Positions 1 to 8,828 of a DNA stretch of 64,000 nt are shown here, one piece after another. Below the pieces are notes generated by a model, which saw nothing but the letters and a program-made list of their open reading frames with translations, searched no databases and had not been told where the DNA came from. Position 1 is the stretch's first letter. The number at the start of each line of letters is the position of its first letter. A program made the position numbers and the translations under genes. Source of the stretch: Alphaproteobacteria bacterium (GTDB lineage Bacteria; Bacteroidota; Bacteroidia; Bacteroidales; FEN-979); NCBI GenBank assembly GCA_009928665.1, contig SACF01000001.1, positions 186,001 through 250,000 of the forward strand. The letters are read 5' to 3'.

Positions 1-269
1 TCCTTTATTCTGGGTATGCTAATATAGATATCGCCTGCTATCGGCTCCGACTTTAGATTATATTGAAAAGCAATTACGTCGGTGTAATCATTCTTATTCA
101 GGTATTTCTTGTTTATTTTCAGTAAATAAGAGTCACTACAAAATATAAAATTTAGGTTCTCTGCTGTTCTTCCTTCCTCTGATAACATTTTTAAATACCA
201 ACCCCTTAACCTTGTCTTTTCTCTTAGTAAAAACTCAATATCCTCAAAGAAAAAATTGAAAGCACTCAT
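1..269 (-). CDS. ybeY: Endoribonuclease YbeY, N-terminal part (cut by window edge)
   Basis: YbeY is a zinc-dependent endoribonuclease that acts in 16S rRNA 3'-end maturation and ribosome quality control. The reading frame stays open from an ATG at 269 to the window edge, giving about 89 residues. The visible part carries two family signatures: LNKNDYTDVIAF, which matches the usual LN..y...D..TDVLSFp, and AGDIYISIPRI, which matches GDI.Is...i. The zinc-binding HGxLHLxGYDH motif would lie beyond the window. The start codon overlaps the stop of the preceding ATPase-like gene as ATGA, so translation is probably coupled. In Bacteroidota the DUF4175 / ATPase / ybeY order is common, which supports the call. 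Confidence 0.88.
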   Translation of the reverse strand, partial: MSAFNFFFEDIEFLLREKTRLRGWYLKMLSEEGRTAENLNFIFCSDSYLLKINKKYLNKNDYTDVIAFQYNLKSEPIAGDIYISIPRIK

Positions 270-754
270 AATTTTTTTTGCTTTACATCAACTTCTGTAT
301 TCCAGTATTCTTTAAGCTTATTAATTCTGAACAGAGACTTTTCGTAATTCATACTTGATACATAGAATACCAATATGATGCTCTTTGCATTAACAGAAAT
401 AGTAATTTCATCGGTCAGTGACTTAATAATAAATATGTCTTTTGCAAGCTTGTGTTTTCGCACTTCCCGGTCTAAAATATCTTCCTCTCTTTCCGATTCT
501 TCTCCATCAATTTTTAACCTTATCTTGAAAACCAATCCTTTTGCATTTCGGTCAAATTGAATTGAAATTTTTTTGTTCTTTTCATCATTATTAATTGAGA
601 ACAAGATTTCTACAGCTTCAGTTGTCGCTAAAAGAATATTGCCAAAATATTCATTGTTAATATTATAGAAATCACAGATCTCTTCAATAAATCGCTCCAG
701 TTTCACGGATTCTCCTTTTCCATTAATAAGGAGTTCTCTGTAATCTTTATTCAT
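266..754 (-). CDS. Degenerate RsbW/HATPase_c_2-like protein
   Basis: This 162-residue protein has the outline of the anti-sigma-factor/serine-kinase ATPase fold. A hydrophobic helix with TTEAVEILFSI stands where the N-box is expected, and a C-terminal AKDIFIIKSLTDEITI stands where the usual GRGIfLmk.lmDev.f occurs. The key ATP-binding residues are missing: the N-box Asn (EAxxN) is Ile and the glycines of GRG are replaced by Ala-Lys-Asp. Nucleotide binding is therefore doubtful. The start at 754 is preferred because it overlaps the upstream DUF4175 gene by only 8 nt; an ATG at 775 is also possible. It overlaps ybeY downstream by 4 nt, so the three genes form one transcription unit. The function is unknown; the fold assignment is an inference from motif order. 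Confidence 0.6.
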   Translation of the reverse strand: MNKDYRELLINGKGESVKLERFIEEICDFYNINNEYFGNILLATTEAVEILFSINNDEKNKKISIQFDRNAKGLVFKIRLKIDGEESEREEDILDREVRKHKLAKDIFIIKSLTDEITISVNAKSIILVFYVSSMNYEKSLFRINKLKEYWNTEVDVKQKKL

Positions 755-3700
755 AATTCTGTTCAAGTTTAACAACGTAACTATCCACTTTATTTTTATA
801 AAAATATTTAAGTGCCGGTAACTCCATTTTTAACATTTCGTTCCCGTTCCTTGTTTTGTTCTTATACTTAATTTTCAGATTAGGGTTACTTATTTCATTA
901 CTTTTTGCCGTCTCCGCTTCTCTTTTTTCCTCTTTGTCTCTTTTAATCTCTGCTTTTTCGGATTCAAGTAATCGTGATAAAATCTGTTTTTGCCGTTCCA
1001 TAAGCAATCTACTCAGATTTTTGTTTACCATGTCTTTTTCTAATTTTTCCATTTCTTTTGCGGCTTCTGTCATCGCATCCTTTTCTTCTTTTGATAATTC
1101 TCCGGTATTATCCTTTAATTTCTGTAACTCCGTTCTAATAGCTTCTTGACGGGCCGCTAGTTTGGCTATCTCTTTATTGAAACTTTCACTCTTTCCCATT
1201 TTATCTGCCATATTCGACTTTTCTATTTCAGATCTAAGTTTTTCTAATTGCTTTCCTAAATTGTTTTGCATTTCCTTTATATCATTTGTATTTCGTTTTC
1301 CACTTTTCATCCCTGGATTTTTACATGTTTTTGATCCGCTACTTGAATTCATGCATTGCGATATTTTCTCTTCCATTTTTTCAAGTGACTCCTTCATTAA
1401 AATAGCAATGTTATTCAGGGAAGTCATAATATATTGTTGCTTTGCAACTCCTAAATTTATATTTCTTTCCTCCAGGGCTTCTGCTGCCATTTCAATGTTT
1501 TCTTTTAGTGAAGCTAATTCATGATTAAGTATGGGTCTCACTAAAATTTGTCGTTTCCCGATTGCACGTACCGAGTCTTCGATAACTTGTACTCTTATTG
1601 CAAATTCTTTTTGTTTATTTAGATTTTCCAGGTACCTGGGATCTATTTTTGAAACTATTCTTGTTTTATAGATCAACTCTTCCTCTTCAAAAGAAAGTCT
1701 TATCAAGTTCTGCAATAAAATTCTAATCGACTTTGCATCTTCACTATCCTGTTCCATCTCTGAATCATACATTTCAGATTCTAATTGGTCTGCCAACTCT
1801 TTTAGGTCCTTTCCTGTTGACCTTTGAATTTGAGAAGATTTTTGCTTTTCGCCTTTATCAAGCATTTTCTTCGATTCATCCAGATTTTTTGAAATTGTAT
1901 CCCTTTTGTTTTTTGTATCTTTAATATTTACCGGGTTTTCAATAAGTTTATTGTCAATCTCAATTTGTGCTAATTTATTAAGCAATCTTTTTGTACTATC
2001 AGTCATTTCATTTAGGCTCTCCTTAATTTTTGAATTTTCGTCTTTAGGTTGTTTCGTTTTATCTGCCAATTTATTTAATTCTTCAGCCCTTTCCTTCAGT
2101 TCTTTAATTGTCTCCTCGAGTCTCTTTTCAATTTCCAGTTGTTTTAATAAGGATAAATTCCTATCCAACTCCTTTTCAAGATCTTTATTTGACATCTTAA
2201 GCTTTTCCATCAAATCATTGATCCTTTCCTTGTTCACGTTTTCCAACAATTTTTTGATTTCTTCTACCTGCTTTTTCATCTCCTCTGTTAATATCTGTTG
2301 AAAGAGCTCATATATTTGTTTTTGTTTTTCCAGAATTCGTTCACTACTATTTGTATTCTTTCTTTCTGATTCAAGAATATTTTTAGATTTTGTGTTTATT
2401 TCAGTTAGTTTGTTTGTAATAGTTTCATTTTTCTCTAAGATGTTTCTTAACTGTTGTTTATCCTGCCAGTTTATTGTTTTCTGGTCAATCATTCTTTTTT
2501 GCACTTCATCTATTTCCTTTCTTATATTTTTTGTTTCAGAAATACTCGTTTTAATAATTTGATCACGCTTCTTCTCCTCCTTGTTAATTTCATCTTTGAG
2601 CTGATATATTGATCTTTTTCTAAATGTCCGTATTTCAGATTTTGTGCTTTTTGGGCCATGTATCCCATCATTATCAAAGATTTCGAAATAATAAATCAAT
2701 TCCGTGTTTTCGGGAATATCTATTGAGTCAAAATCAATGTAATGGTTGAAAATCTGGTCATTTTTTGATTTATCAATATATACTTCCCGGTGATAGATAA
2801 AAGGCGAATAACGAGAAGAATCGGCAGAAAAATAATAATTAAACAAAAGCCTAGAAAAACCATAGTCATCCTTAACAGTTCCTTCGAAAAATAAAGAATT
2901 GCTTCTGTTTAAATTTTTATTATTATTAATAAAAATTGAGGGAAAACCATCTGGAATCACCACAATTCTATATTGAAGAGAATCGGTTTTACTCGAATAA
3001 TTATTATAGGGAGTTAAAGTATATGAAAATGAATTATTTGCAATAATTCTGTGTTCAAATGCATTACTTTTATCATTTTTTAAAATCACGGTTGAACTAT
3101 CTGTTCTCAGTACAATCTGCGATACATCTTTTGTAATGATTTTCCAGTTCAAAATACTTCCTTCGGGGACGTTGCAATCACCCTGGTTTTCAAGTATTTC
3201 TTCCAATCTATTTATATAAGACGGGAAAATTATTTTCATATCAAATGAAAGAATCACCGGTTTGGGGAATACTTTGATCATGTAAGTATCAGAAAGAAAA
3301 CCGTCTGCTTTGATCTTAAAATCCGTACTTTTTTGAATAGAATTAAAAGTATATGAGAATACAAAATTCTTTTCCCCTTTCATTTTAAAATCCATTCCCT
3401 CGTAATTTATAGAAATTTCCAAGGGAATTTCTGTCCCGGAAACCTGAATGTTCAATTCAAAATCCTCTTGTTGCGATGCTATAAGATTATTATTCAGGAT
3501 TTTTATCTGAAAAGGTGGTGGTTTGAAAAAGGGCTTATTAAAATGGATCATGCGATTTGTGGGCTCTGAAATGGTGGTGGGCGCAAAAATCAATAAACTA
3601 ATTATAACTAGTAAGGGGAGTATTGAATATTTGAGTAATTTGATGGTGTTGCGAATACTAATTACCTTGTTAAATTCGAAAATTTTAAGTTCATTGGTCC

Positions 3701-4109
3701 TTTGTAAAATGCTTGCTTGGAGAAGTGCAGTTTCCCGGGGATTTTCATGATTCAATTCAATCAGTTGCAAAGTATTAATCAGCTTATCTTCTATATCCTT
3801 AAAGTGTTCGCCAATAATTACAGCAGCTTGTTTTGTCGATAAATGTTTACCGATATTTAAAAACTTTAAACCCGGAATCAGGATGGTCCATGCTAATAAA
3901 TAAGCTGTAATAACAAAAAAACTGTAGAAAAGAATAGTTTTTACAAGAGGACTCAAATAAAAATAGTATTCTATCATTATCAGGGCTAAGTATATCCCAG
4001 CCAGGGAGCCTATCGACATCAATAACCCTTTTATTATCCGGTTTTTATAGTATTTTCGGATGAAGTCATTTATTTTTTTTATCAATATGTTATCATTTGA
4101 TAAAATCAT
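747..4109 (-). CDS. DUF4175 family membrane coiled-coil protein
   Basis: A 1120-residue protein with hydrophobic segments near residues 25-90 and 155-178, then a beta-rich extracytoplasmic region to about residue 495. After that comes a very long charged helical stretch, about residues 500-1080, rich in Lys, Glu, Asn and Leu heptads and likely to be coiled coil. This layout is that of the DUF4175 proteins of Bacteroidota, large membrane-anchored proteins of unknown function. It is the first gene of a minus-strand unit with the degenerate ATPase and ybeY. The gene is AT-rich with heavy use of AAA/GAA codons, which fits its lysine- and glutamate-rich helices. Cell-envelope location is inferred from the membrane segments. 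Confidence 0.75.
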   Translation of the reverse strand: MILSNDNILIKKINDFIRKYYKNRIIKGLLMSIGSLAGIYLALIMIEYYFYLSPLVKTILFYSFFVITAYLLAWTILIPGLKFLNIGKHLSTKQAAVIIGEHFKDIEDKLINTLQLIELNHENPRETALLQASILQRTNELKIFEFNKVISIRNTIKLLKYSILPLLVIISLLIFAPTTISEPTNRMIHFNKPFFKPPPFQIKILNNNLIASQQEDFELNIQVSGTEIPLEISINYEGMDFKMKGEKNFVFSYTFNSIQKSTDFKIKADGFLSDTYMIKVFPKPVILSFDMKIIFPSYINRLEEILENQGDCNVPEGSILNWKIITKDVSQIVLRTDSSTVILKNDKSNAFEHRIIANNSFSYTLTPYNNYSSKTDSLQYRIVVIPDGFPSIFINNNKNLNRSNSLFFEGTVKDDYGFSRLLFNYYFSADSSRYSPFIYHREVYIDKSKNDQIFNHYIDFDSIDIPENTELIYYFEIFDNDGIHGPKSTKSEIRTFRKRSIYQLKDEINKEEKKRDQIIKTSISETKNIRKEIDEVQKRMIDQKTINWQDKQQLRNILEKNETITNKLTEINTKSKNILESERKNTNSSERILEKQKQIYELFQQILTEEMKKQVEEIKKLLENVNKERINDLMEKLKMSNKDLEKELDRNLSLLKQLEIEKRLEETIKELKERAEELNKLADKTKQPKDENSKIKESLNEMTDSTKRLLNKLAQIEIDNKLIENPVNIKDTKNKRDTISKNLDESKKMLDKGEKQKSSQIQRSTGKDLKELADQLESEMYDSEMEQDSEDAKSIRILLQNLIRLSFEEEELIYKTRIVSKIDPRYLENLNKQKEFAIRVQVIEDSVRAIGKRQILVRPILNHELASLKENIEMAAEALEERNINLGVAKQQYIMTSLNNIAILMKESLEKMEEKISQCMNSSSGSKTCKNPGMKSGKRNTNDIKEMQNNLGKQLEKLRSEIEKSNMADKMGKSESFNKEIAKLAARQEAIRTELQKLKDNTGELSKEEKDAMTEAAKEMEKLEKDMVNKNLSRLLMERQKQILSRLLESEKAEIKRDKEEKREAETAKSNEISNPNLKIKYKNKTRNGNEMLKMELPALKYFYKNKVDSYVVKLEQNYE

Positions 4110-4205
4110 ACTTTGCTTAAAAGAGGTTGATCTGTGTTTTTCTTGTTTTGAAGGACAAAATTACTAATATCGGACTACCCGAGGTGAAGGTTTGGCAGAA
4201 TAGTA

Positions 4206-4213
4206 TATTTTTG
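4206..4213 (+). promoter_or_regulatory. Candidate -7 element of gltX
   Basis: TATTTTTG matches the Bacteroidota -7 consensus TAnnTTTG exactly and lies 22 nt before the gltX start. No TTG at the usual 19-21 nt spacing was found, so this is only a candidate. Confidence 0.4.
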
Positions 4214-4235
4214 TATTTTAAGAAACAGAAGAAAC

Positions 4236-5768
4236 ATGGGAAATTCAGTCCGGGTCAGGTTTGCACCAAGTCCAACGGGACCTTTACATATTGGTGGTGT
4301 TCGCACAGCTTTATATAATTTTCTTTTTGCACGCCAGAAAGGAGGTTCCTTTATTCTACGTATTGAAGATACAGACCGGAACCGATATGTAGAAGGAGCG
4401 GAGCAATATATTACAGAATCATTGAAGTGGTGTGGTTTGGAATTTGATGAAAGTCCTGACAGAGGAGGACCTTTTGCTCCGTACCGACAATCGGAACGCT
4501 CTGATATTTATTCAAAATATATACACAAACTGATCGAATCAGGACATGCATATTTTGCGTTCGATACAGAAGAAGAATTAGATCAACGCCGTGAATCCTG
4601 TAAGCTGTCAAAAGATATTTTCACCTATGATCATCATTCAAGAACCTATCTGATTAATTCTCTTACATTGAGTCGGCAGGAGACAGAACACAAGCTTCGA
4701 TCAGGGGTTCCATATGTAATCAGAGTAAAAATTCCTGAGAATGAGAAAGTCATTGTCAATGATTTGATCCGGGGGGAAGTAGTTGTTGAAACGAACAATC
4801 TTGATGATAAGGTACTATTTAAATCAGACGGATTGCCCACATATCATTTGGCAAATGTTGTTGATGACTATTTAATGAAGATCACACATGTAATCAGAGG
4901 GGAGGAGTGGTTACCTTCGGCACCGCTACATGTTTTGTTGTATCGTTTTTTCGGGTGGGAGGATAGCATGCCCGAATTTGCGCATCTACCATTAATTCTG
5001 AAGCCCGATGGGAACGGAAAATTAAGTAAAAGAGATGGCGATCGGTTGGGGTTTCCGGTATTCCCTATGGCATGGAAAGATCCGATTTCAGGAGAAATAT
5101 TCTCAGGGTATCGAGAATCGGGATATTTACCGGAAGCATTCCTCAACATCATGGTTCACTTAGGATGGAACCCGGGTACTGACCGTGAATTATTTACCCT
5201 AACTGAGCTTACGGAAGAATTTTCGCTTCACCGCGTAGGGAAGCACGGTTCAAAATTCGATGTCGAAAAGGCACGGTGGTTTAATCATCAGTATTTGCAA
5301 TTATCATCAGATGAAGATTTATACGGTTATATCCAGCCCTATTTAAGGGAACATTCGATTAACCCTTCAAAAAGCCTGGCTGTTCATGTATTGCATTTAA
5401 TAAAAGACCGCGCATTTCTGATACCTGATCTCTGGAATCAGTCCTGGTTTTTCTTTATTCGTCCCCGGAAATTTGATAATGCGGTTTATCTAAAAATATG
5501 GAAGCCCGATACAGCTCAAACGATATCGGATTTTTGTCGGGAGCTAAAAGAAGCAAGCGTCTTTAATAAAGAGGCATTACAACCATTTATTCAGGATTTT
5601 GCCGCCCGAAAATCACTCAAAATGGGTCAATTGATGAATCCCTTGCGGCTCATGGCAGTAGGATCAAATCAAGGTCCGGGAATGATTGATATTATGCTCG
5701 CTCTTGGAGAAGAGGAGTTCATTTCCAGAATTGAGGAGGGAATGATACGATTAACTTCTTCAACATGA
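4236..5768 (+). CDS. gltX: Glutamate--tRNA ligase
   Basis: A class I aminoacyl-tRNA synthetase that charges tRNA-Glu in the cytoplasm; 510 residues, normal for bacterial GltX. The signature HIGG sits near residues 18-21 in PSPTGPLHIGGVRTALY, and the KMSKS-type loop is KLSKRDG near residue 260. The RIEDTDRNR segment that follows the first motif is also typical. The C-terminal helical anticodon-binding region is present. Because a separate GlnS lies just downstream, this enzyme is most simply read as discriminating rather than mischarging tRNA-Gln. The ATG at 4236 was chosen because MGNSVRVRFAPSPTG is the expected N-terminus. Confidence 0.97.
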   Translation: MGNSVRVRFAPSPTGPLHIGGVRTALYNFLFARQKGGSFILRIEDTDRNRYVEGAEQYITESLKWCGLEFDESPDRGGPFAPYRQSERSDIYSKYIHKLIESGHAYFAFDTEEELDQRRESCKLSKDIFTYDHHSRTYLINSLTLSRQETEHKLRSGVPYVIRVKIPENEKVIVNDLIRGEVVVETNNLDDKVLFKSDGLPTYHLANVVDDYLMKITHVIRGEEWLPSAPLHVLLYRFFGWEDSMPEFAHLPLILKPDGNGKLSKRDGDRLGFPVFPMAWKDPISGEIFSGYRESGYLPEAFLNIMVHLGWNPGTDRELFTLTELTEEFSLHRVGKHGSKFDVEKARWFNHQYLQLSSDEDLYGYIQPYLREHSINPSKSLAVHVLHLIKDRAFLIPDLWNQSWFFFIRPRKFDNAVYLKIWKPDTAQTISDFCRELKEASVFNKEALQPFIQDFAARKSLKMGQLMNPLRLMAVGSNQGPGMIDIMLALGEEEFISRIEEGMIRLTSST

Positions 5769-5802
5769 TGGAAAAGCAATGTCAATATTCCGAAAAACAA
5801 AA

Positions 5803-5833
5803 CCCCAACTAATAACAGATCAATTAGTTGGGG
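5803..5833 (-). terminator. Intrinsic terminator of tRNA-Gln (minus), shared with the gltX end
   Basis: A perfect 11-bp inverted repeat, 5803-5813 and 5823-5833, with a 9-nt loop. On the minus strand the stem is followed by TTTTGTTTTT, so it terminates the tRNA-Gln transcript. On the plus strand it lacks a T run but lies 35 nt after gltX and may act weakly there. Confidence 0.8.
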
Positions 5834-5842
5834 CCAGTTACG

Positions 5843-5915
5843 TTGTCCGACCAGGGCTCGAACCTGGACTTTACTGATCCAGAGTCAGTCGTGTTGCCAG
5901 TTACACCATCGGACA
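5843..5915 (-). tRNA. tRNA-Gln (anticodon CTG)
   Basis: The minus strand folds into a full cloverleaf. The acceptor TGTCCGA pairs with TCGGACA, the D stem is GTGT/ACAC, the anticodon stem ACTGA/TCAGT encloses the loop CTCTGGA with anticodon CTG, and the T stem is CCAGG/CCTGG with loop TTCGAGC. The discriminator base is A and CCA is not encoded. The gene lies directly between gltX and glnS, so the tRNA-Gln and the enzyme that charges it are neighbours. Confidence 0.95.
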
Positions 5916-5924
5916 ATACGGGTG

Positions 5925-5956
5925 CAAAATTACGCAATCTTTTTATATCATGTCAA
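5925..5956 (-). promoter_or_regulatory. Promoter of tRNA-Gln
   Basis: On the minus strand, TTG (5954-5956), 21 nt, then TAATTTTG (5925-5932), 9 nt before the tRNA. This matches the Bacteroidota -33/-7 consensus. It overlaps the 3' end of glnS, so the tRNA has its own start site inside the upstream gene's tail. Confidence 0.75.
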
Positions 5957-7663
5957 GTTTTCCCGTACTTTTTCTGATTTGTTCCATGAATCCTTTAGTG
6001 CAACAGCCCTGTTAAAAACAAGATTTCCCGGTTTGGAGTCGGGATCGACAGAAAAGTAGCCAATCCGTTCAAATTGAAATTTATCGTCTATCGAGGCTTT
6101 AAGTACTTCAGGTTCAATAAAGGCTTTGATTATCTTTAAAGAATCTGGATTCAGGAAATCAAGATAGGTTTTACCTTCGGGAGTTTCATCAGGATTTTCT
6201 TTAAGGAATAAACGGTCATACAATCTCACTTCTGCTGTAATGGCAAATTGTTCTGAGACCCAGTGAAGGGTACCCTTAACTTTACGGTTACTGTCGGGCA
6301 TTCCGCTTTTTGTAGCCGGATCGTAGGAGCAATGGATCAATGTAATCTTACCAGTGGCGGGATCTTTATCAACGGAATTGCATTTGATAATATAGGCTGA
6401 TCTCAGGCGGACTTCGCGACCCGGAGCCAGTCTGAAGAATTTCGAAGGTGGATTATCCATAAAGTCATCCCGTTCAATAAAAAATGTTTTTGTAAAGGGT
6501 ACCATTCTTTTGCCCATTGAAGGGTCCTCGGGGTTGTTTATGGCCTCCATTTCTTCGACTTGACCGTCGGGATAATTGTCAATTATGACCTTAACCGGAT
6601 CAAGAACCGCCATCATTCTTTTAGCTTTTTTGTTTAAATCTTCACGGAGGCAGAATTCGAGCAAACTAACATCGATAAAATTATCTCTTTTTGCCACGCC
6701 AATAGTCTCTGCGAAATTCCGTATAGATTCGGGGGTATATCCTCGTCGTCGCAAACCGCAAATAGTTGGCATCCGAGGATCGTCCCAACCATTAACGTAT
6801 TTATTATTAACCAATTCCAATAATTTTCTTTTACTCATGACCGTGAAAGTTATGTTTAACCTGGCAAACTCAATTTGCCGTGGGGCGTAAATCCCGATTT
6901 CACGGATGAACCAATCATATAATGGCCTATGAACTTCAAATTCGAGTGTACAAATAGAGTGCGTAATTCTTTCGATAGAGTCGGATTGACCATGAGCAAA
7001 GTCGTACATAGGGTAAATACACCATTTATCGCCGGTACGGTGATGGGATGCGTGTAATATCCTATAAAGTACAGGATCGCGCATGTGCATATTTGGGGAG
7101 GCCATATCTATTTTTGCCCTTAAAACTTTAGTTCCGTCCTCAAATTCACCCTGACGCATTTTTTCGAAGAGGGACAAATTCTCTTCAACACTTCGAGTTC
7201 GGGAAGGGCTTTCTTTCCCTGGTCTTGTCGGGGTTCCACGGGTTTCACTAATTTCTTCAGCGGTCATATCACATACATACGCTTTCCCTTTTTTTATTAA
7301 AATGCAAGCGTACTCGTACAGTTGGTCAAAATAGTCGGAAGCATAAAAGAGCCGGTCCTCCCAGTCAAATCCAAGCCATTTGACATCTTCCATGATTGAA
7401 TCTACATATTCCACATCTTCTTTGACCGGATTTGTATCGTCAAACCGGAGATTGGTTTTACCATTGTATTTTCTTCCAAGCCCAAAATTTAGGCAAATGG
7501 ATTTCGCGTGTCCAATGTGAAGGTAACCATTTGGCTCCGGAGGAAATCTGGTGTGTACCCTTCCGTCATTGATCCCTGATCGCAAATCTTCTTCTATAAT
7601 TTCCTCAATAAAATTCAGTGATTTGGATCCTTTGTCTTCACCCGGTTTGTTAATTTCTGTCAT
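5948..7663 (-). CDS. glnS: Glutamine--tRNA ligase
   Basis: A class I synthetase charging tRNA-Gln, 571 residues, close to the E. coli length of about 554. The HIGH motif is intact at residues 49-52 in [12 protein letters not shown] and the second motif is VMSKRKL near residue 275. The start [23 protein letters not shown] and the acidic [12 protein letters not shown] segment are typical. The C-terminal beta-barrel anticodon-binding part is complete. Having GlnS means no indirect GatCAB route is needed for Gln-tRNA. It is followed by the tRNA-Gln gene on the same strand. Confidence 0.97.
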   Translation of the reverse strand: MTEINKPGEDKGSKSLNFIEEIIEEDLRSGINDGRVHTRFPPEPNGYLHIGHAKSICLNFGLGRKYNGKTNLRFDDTNPVKEDVEYVDSIMEDVKWLGFDWEDRLFYASDYFDQLYEYACILIKKGKAYVCDMTAEEISETRGTPTRPGKESPSRTRSVEENLSLFEKMRQGEFEDGTKVLRAKIDMASPNMHMRDPVLYRILHASHHRTGDKWCIYPMYDFAHGQSDSIERITHSICTLEFEVHRPLYDWFIREIGIYAPRQIEFARLNITFTVMSKRKLLELVNNKYVNGWDDPRMPTICGLRRRGYTPESIRNFAETIGVAKRDNFIDVSLLEFCLREDLNKKAKRMMAVLDPVKVIIDNYPDGQVEEMEAINNPEDPSMGKRMVPFTKTFFIERDDFMDNPPSKFFRLAPGREVRLRSAYIIKCNSVDKDPATGKITLIHCSYDPATKSGMPDSNRKVKGTLHWVSEQFAITAEVRLYDRLFLKENPDETPEGKTYLDFLNPDSLKIIKAFIEPEVLKASIDDKFQFERIGYFSVDPDSKPGNLVFNRAVALKDSWNKSEKVRENLT

Positions 7664-7702
7664 AATCTCTGGTAATGTTCAATAGTGATGATAAATTCGA
7701 TA

Positions 7703-7710
7703 CAAACTTA
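7703..7710 (-). promoter_or_regulatory. Candidate -7 element of glnS
   Basis: Minus-strand TAAGTTTG matches TAnnTTTG, 39 nt before the glnS ATG. No clear -33 TTG was seen. Confidence 0.4.
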
Positions 7711-7779
7711 CTTATTTTTACACATTTGACAGGTCGCATTTTATGAATTTGATAACTTCGGCTTCTAAACTATACTATT

Positions 7780-8136
7780 ATGGGCACGATTATATTGGAA
7801 GGAATGGAATTTTTCGCATTTCATGGCTGTTTTAAAGAGGAACAGATTATCGGATCAAGGTTTACGGTTGATCTTCAAATTGAAACAGATACAAAGGGCG
7901 CCGAGCAGTCGGACCATTTAGCTGATACTGTGGATTATGTAAAGCTGTATCGGGGTGTAAAATCAGAGATGGAACAAAAATCTCACCTTTTGGAGCATGT
8001 AGCCAATCGTATTGTTTCTTACATCCGGAATGATTTTCCGGAAATCGACCGCATAGAAATCAAGATAGCGAAAATGAATCCGCCCATTGGAGGAAAAATC
8101 AGGCAGGTTTGTTTTAAATTGATCTGGGTTAAATGA
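7780..8136 (+). CDS. folB: Dihydroneopterin aldolase
   Basis: FolB converts 7,8-dihydroneopterin to 6-hydroxymethyl-7,8-dihydropterin in folate synthesis. The 118-residue protein has the usual length. It shows EGMEFFAFHGCFKEEQ near the N-terminus, the DTVDYVKLY segment, the LLEHVANRI helix holding the conserved Glu, and a C-terminal IKIAKMNPP with the catalytic-type Lys. It stands alone between glnS and tRNA-Cys, but pabA, pabB, pabC and a folD homolog occur later in the window. The ATG at 7780 gives the standard N-terminus. Confidence 0.92.
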   Translation: MGTIILEGMEFFAFHGCFKEEQIIGSRFTVDLQIETDTKGAEQSDHLADTVDYVKLYRGVKSEMEQKSHLLEHVANRIVSYIRNDFPEIDRIEIKIAKMNPPIGGKIRQVCFKLIWVK

Positions 8137-8138
8137 CC

Positions 8139-8169
8139 TTGCGGGAATCTGTTTTTTTTTATATTTTTG
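8139..8169 (+). promoter_or_regulatory. Promoter of tRNA-Cys
   Basis: TTG (8139-8141), 20 nt, then TATTTTTG (8162-8169): both elements of the Bacteroidota consensus at normal spacing, with the tRNA starting 13 nt later. Confidence 0.75.
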
Positions 8170-8181
8170 CATTCGCCAAAT

Positions 8182-8252
8182 GGTTTCGTGGCCGAGTGGC
8201 TAGGCAGCGGTCTGCAAAACCGCGTACAGCGGTTCGACTCCGCTCGAAACCT
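8182..8252 (+). tRNA. tRNA-Cys (anticodon GCA)
   Basis: A cloverleaf is readable. The acceptor GGTTTCG pairs with CGAAACC, the D stem is GCC/GGC, the anticodon stem GCGGT/ACCGC encloses the loop CTGCAAA with anticodon GCA, and the T stem is AGCGG/CCGCT. The discriminator base is T, as usual for tRNA-Cys. CCA is not encoded. Confidence 0.95.
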
Positions 8253-8253
8253 C

Positions 8254-8283
8254 AAAAACCTGATCAATACGGATCAGGTTTTT
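8254..8283 (+). terminator. Terminator after tRNA-Cys, probably bidirectional
   Basis: A 12-bp stem, 8254-8265 and 8272-8283 (AAAAACCTGATC and its complement), with a 6-nt loop; the stem runs into a T tract on both strands. It sits between tRNA-Cys and the end of mreD, so it can close both converging transcripts. Confidence 0.8.
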
Positions 8284-8799
8284 TTATTTCTGTCGGAAGA
8301 TAAAAACGTATTCACTGATTAGAATAAGGGTTATGGTAAAAGCACTGCTCAAACCAATTCTCAGTAATGTTTTGAAAAATTCAATAAAACGGAAAATTTC
8401 AAGGAAAAAGAGGAACGTATGATGTATCAAAACAAGGATTATGGTATAATACAGAAACCATTTAATTCCCTGGTTTTTCAGAGAAGGGGTATCACCGATA
8501 AGGGTTTCGGGTCCGGATGAGATGGAATTTATCACGAAAGGACGAGCAAAGGCCATTATTACGCACGACGCTGCATTTAAGCCAATGGTATTGGTAAATA
8601 TATCCACACCCAAACCGAGGAGGAAGGATGAAATCAGCATAATTCCTCTTGAAACACTGAATGGAAGCAAAAGAATAAAATATACATAGAAAAGGGGATT
8701 GACATAACCGCCCAGGTTAACATGATTAAGAATCAGTACCTGAAGTAAAATCAAAAAGAAGAACCTAACTATATTAAAAAAAACGGTTCGGGATGTCAT
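8284..8799 (-). CDS. mreD: Rod shape-determining protein MreD
   Basis: A 171-residue integral membrane protein with about five hydrophobic segments and few charged residues, following mreC on the same strand. MreD is a poorly conserved membrane part of the elongasome that directs lateral wall synthesis. The assignment rests on size, topology and position after mreB and mreC. In many Bacteroidota the genes for PBP2 and RodA follow mreD; here the operon ends at mreD with a terminator and tRNA-Cys beyond it. Confidence 0.85.
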   Translation of the reverse strand: MTSRTVFFNIVRFFFLILLQVLILNHVNLGGYVNPLFYVYFILLLPFSVSRGIMLISSFLLGLGVDIFTNTIGLNAASCVIMAFARPFVINSISSGPETLIGDTPSLKNQGIKWFLYYTIILVLIHHTFLFFLEIFRFIEFFKTLLRIGLSSAFTITLILISEYVFIFRQK

Positions 8800-8828
8800 G
8801 AATAAGTACCGGTTTAAGGGTCTTTACT

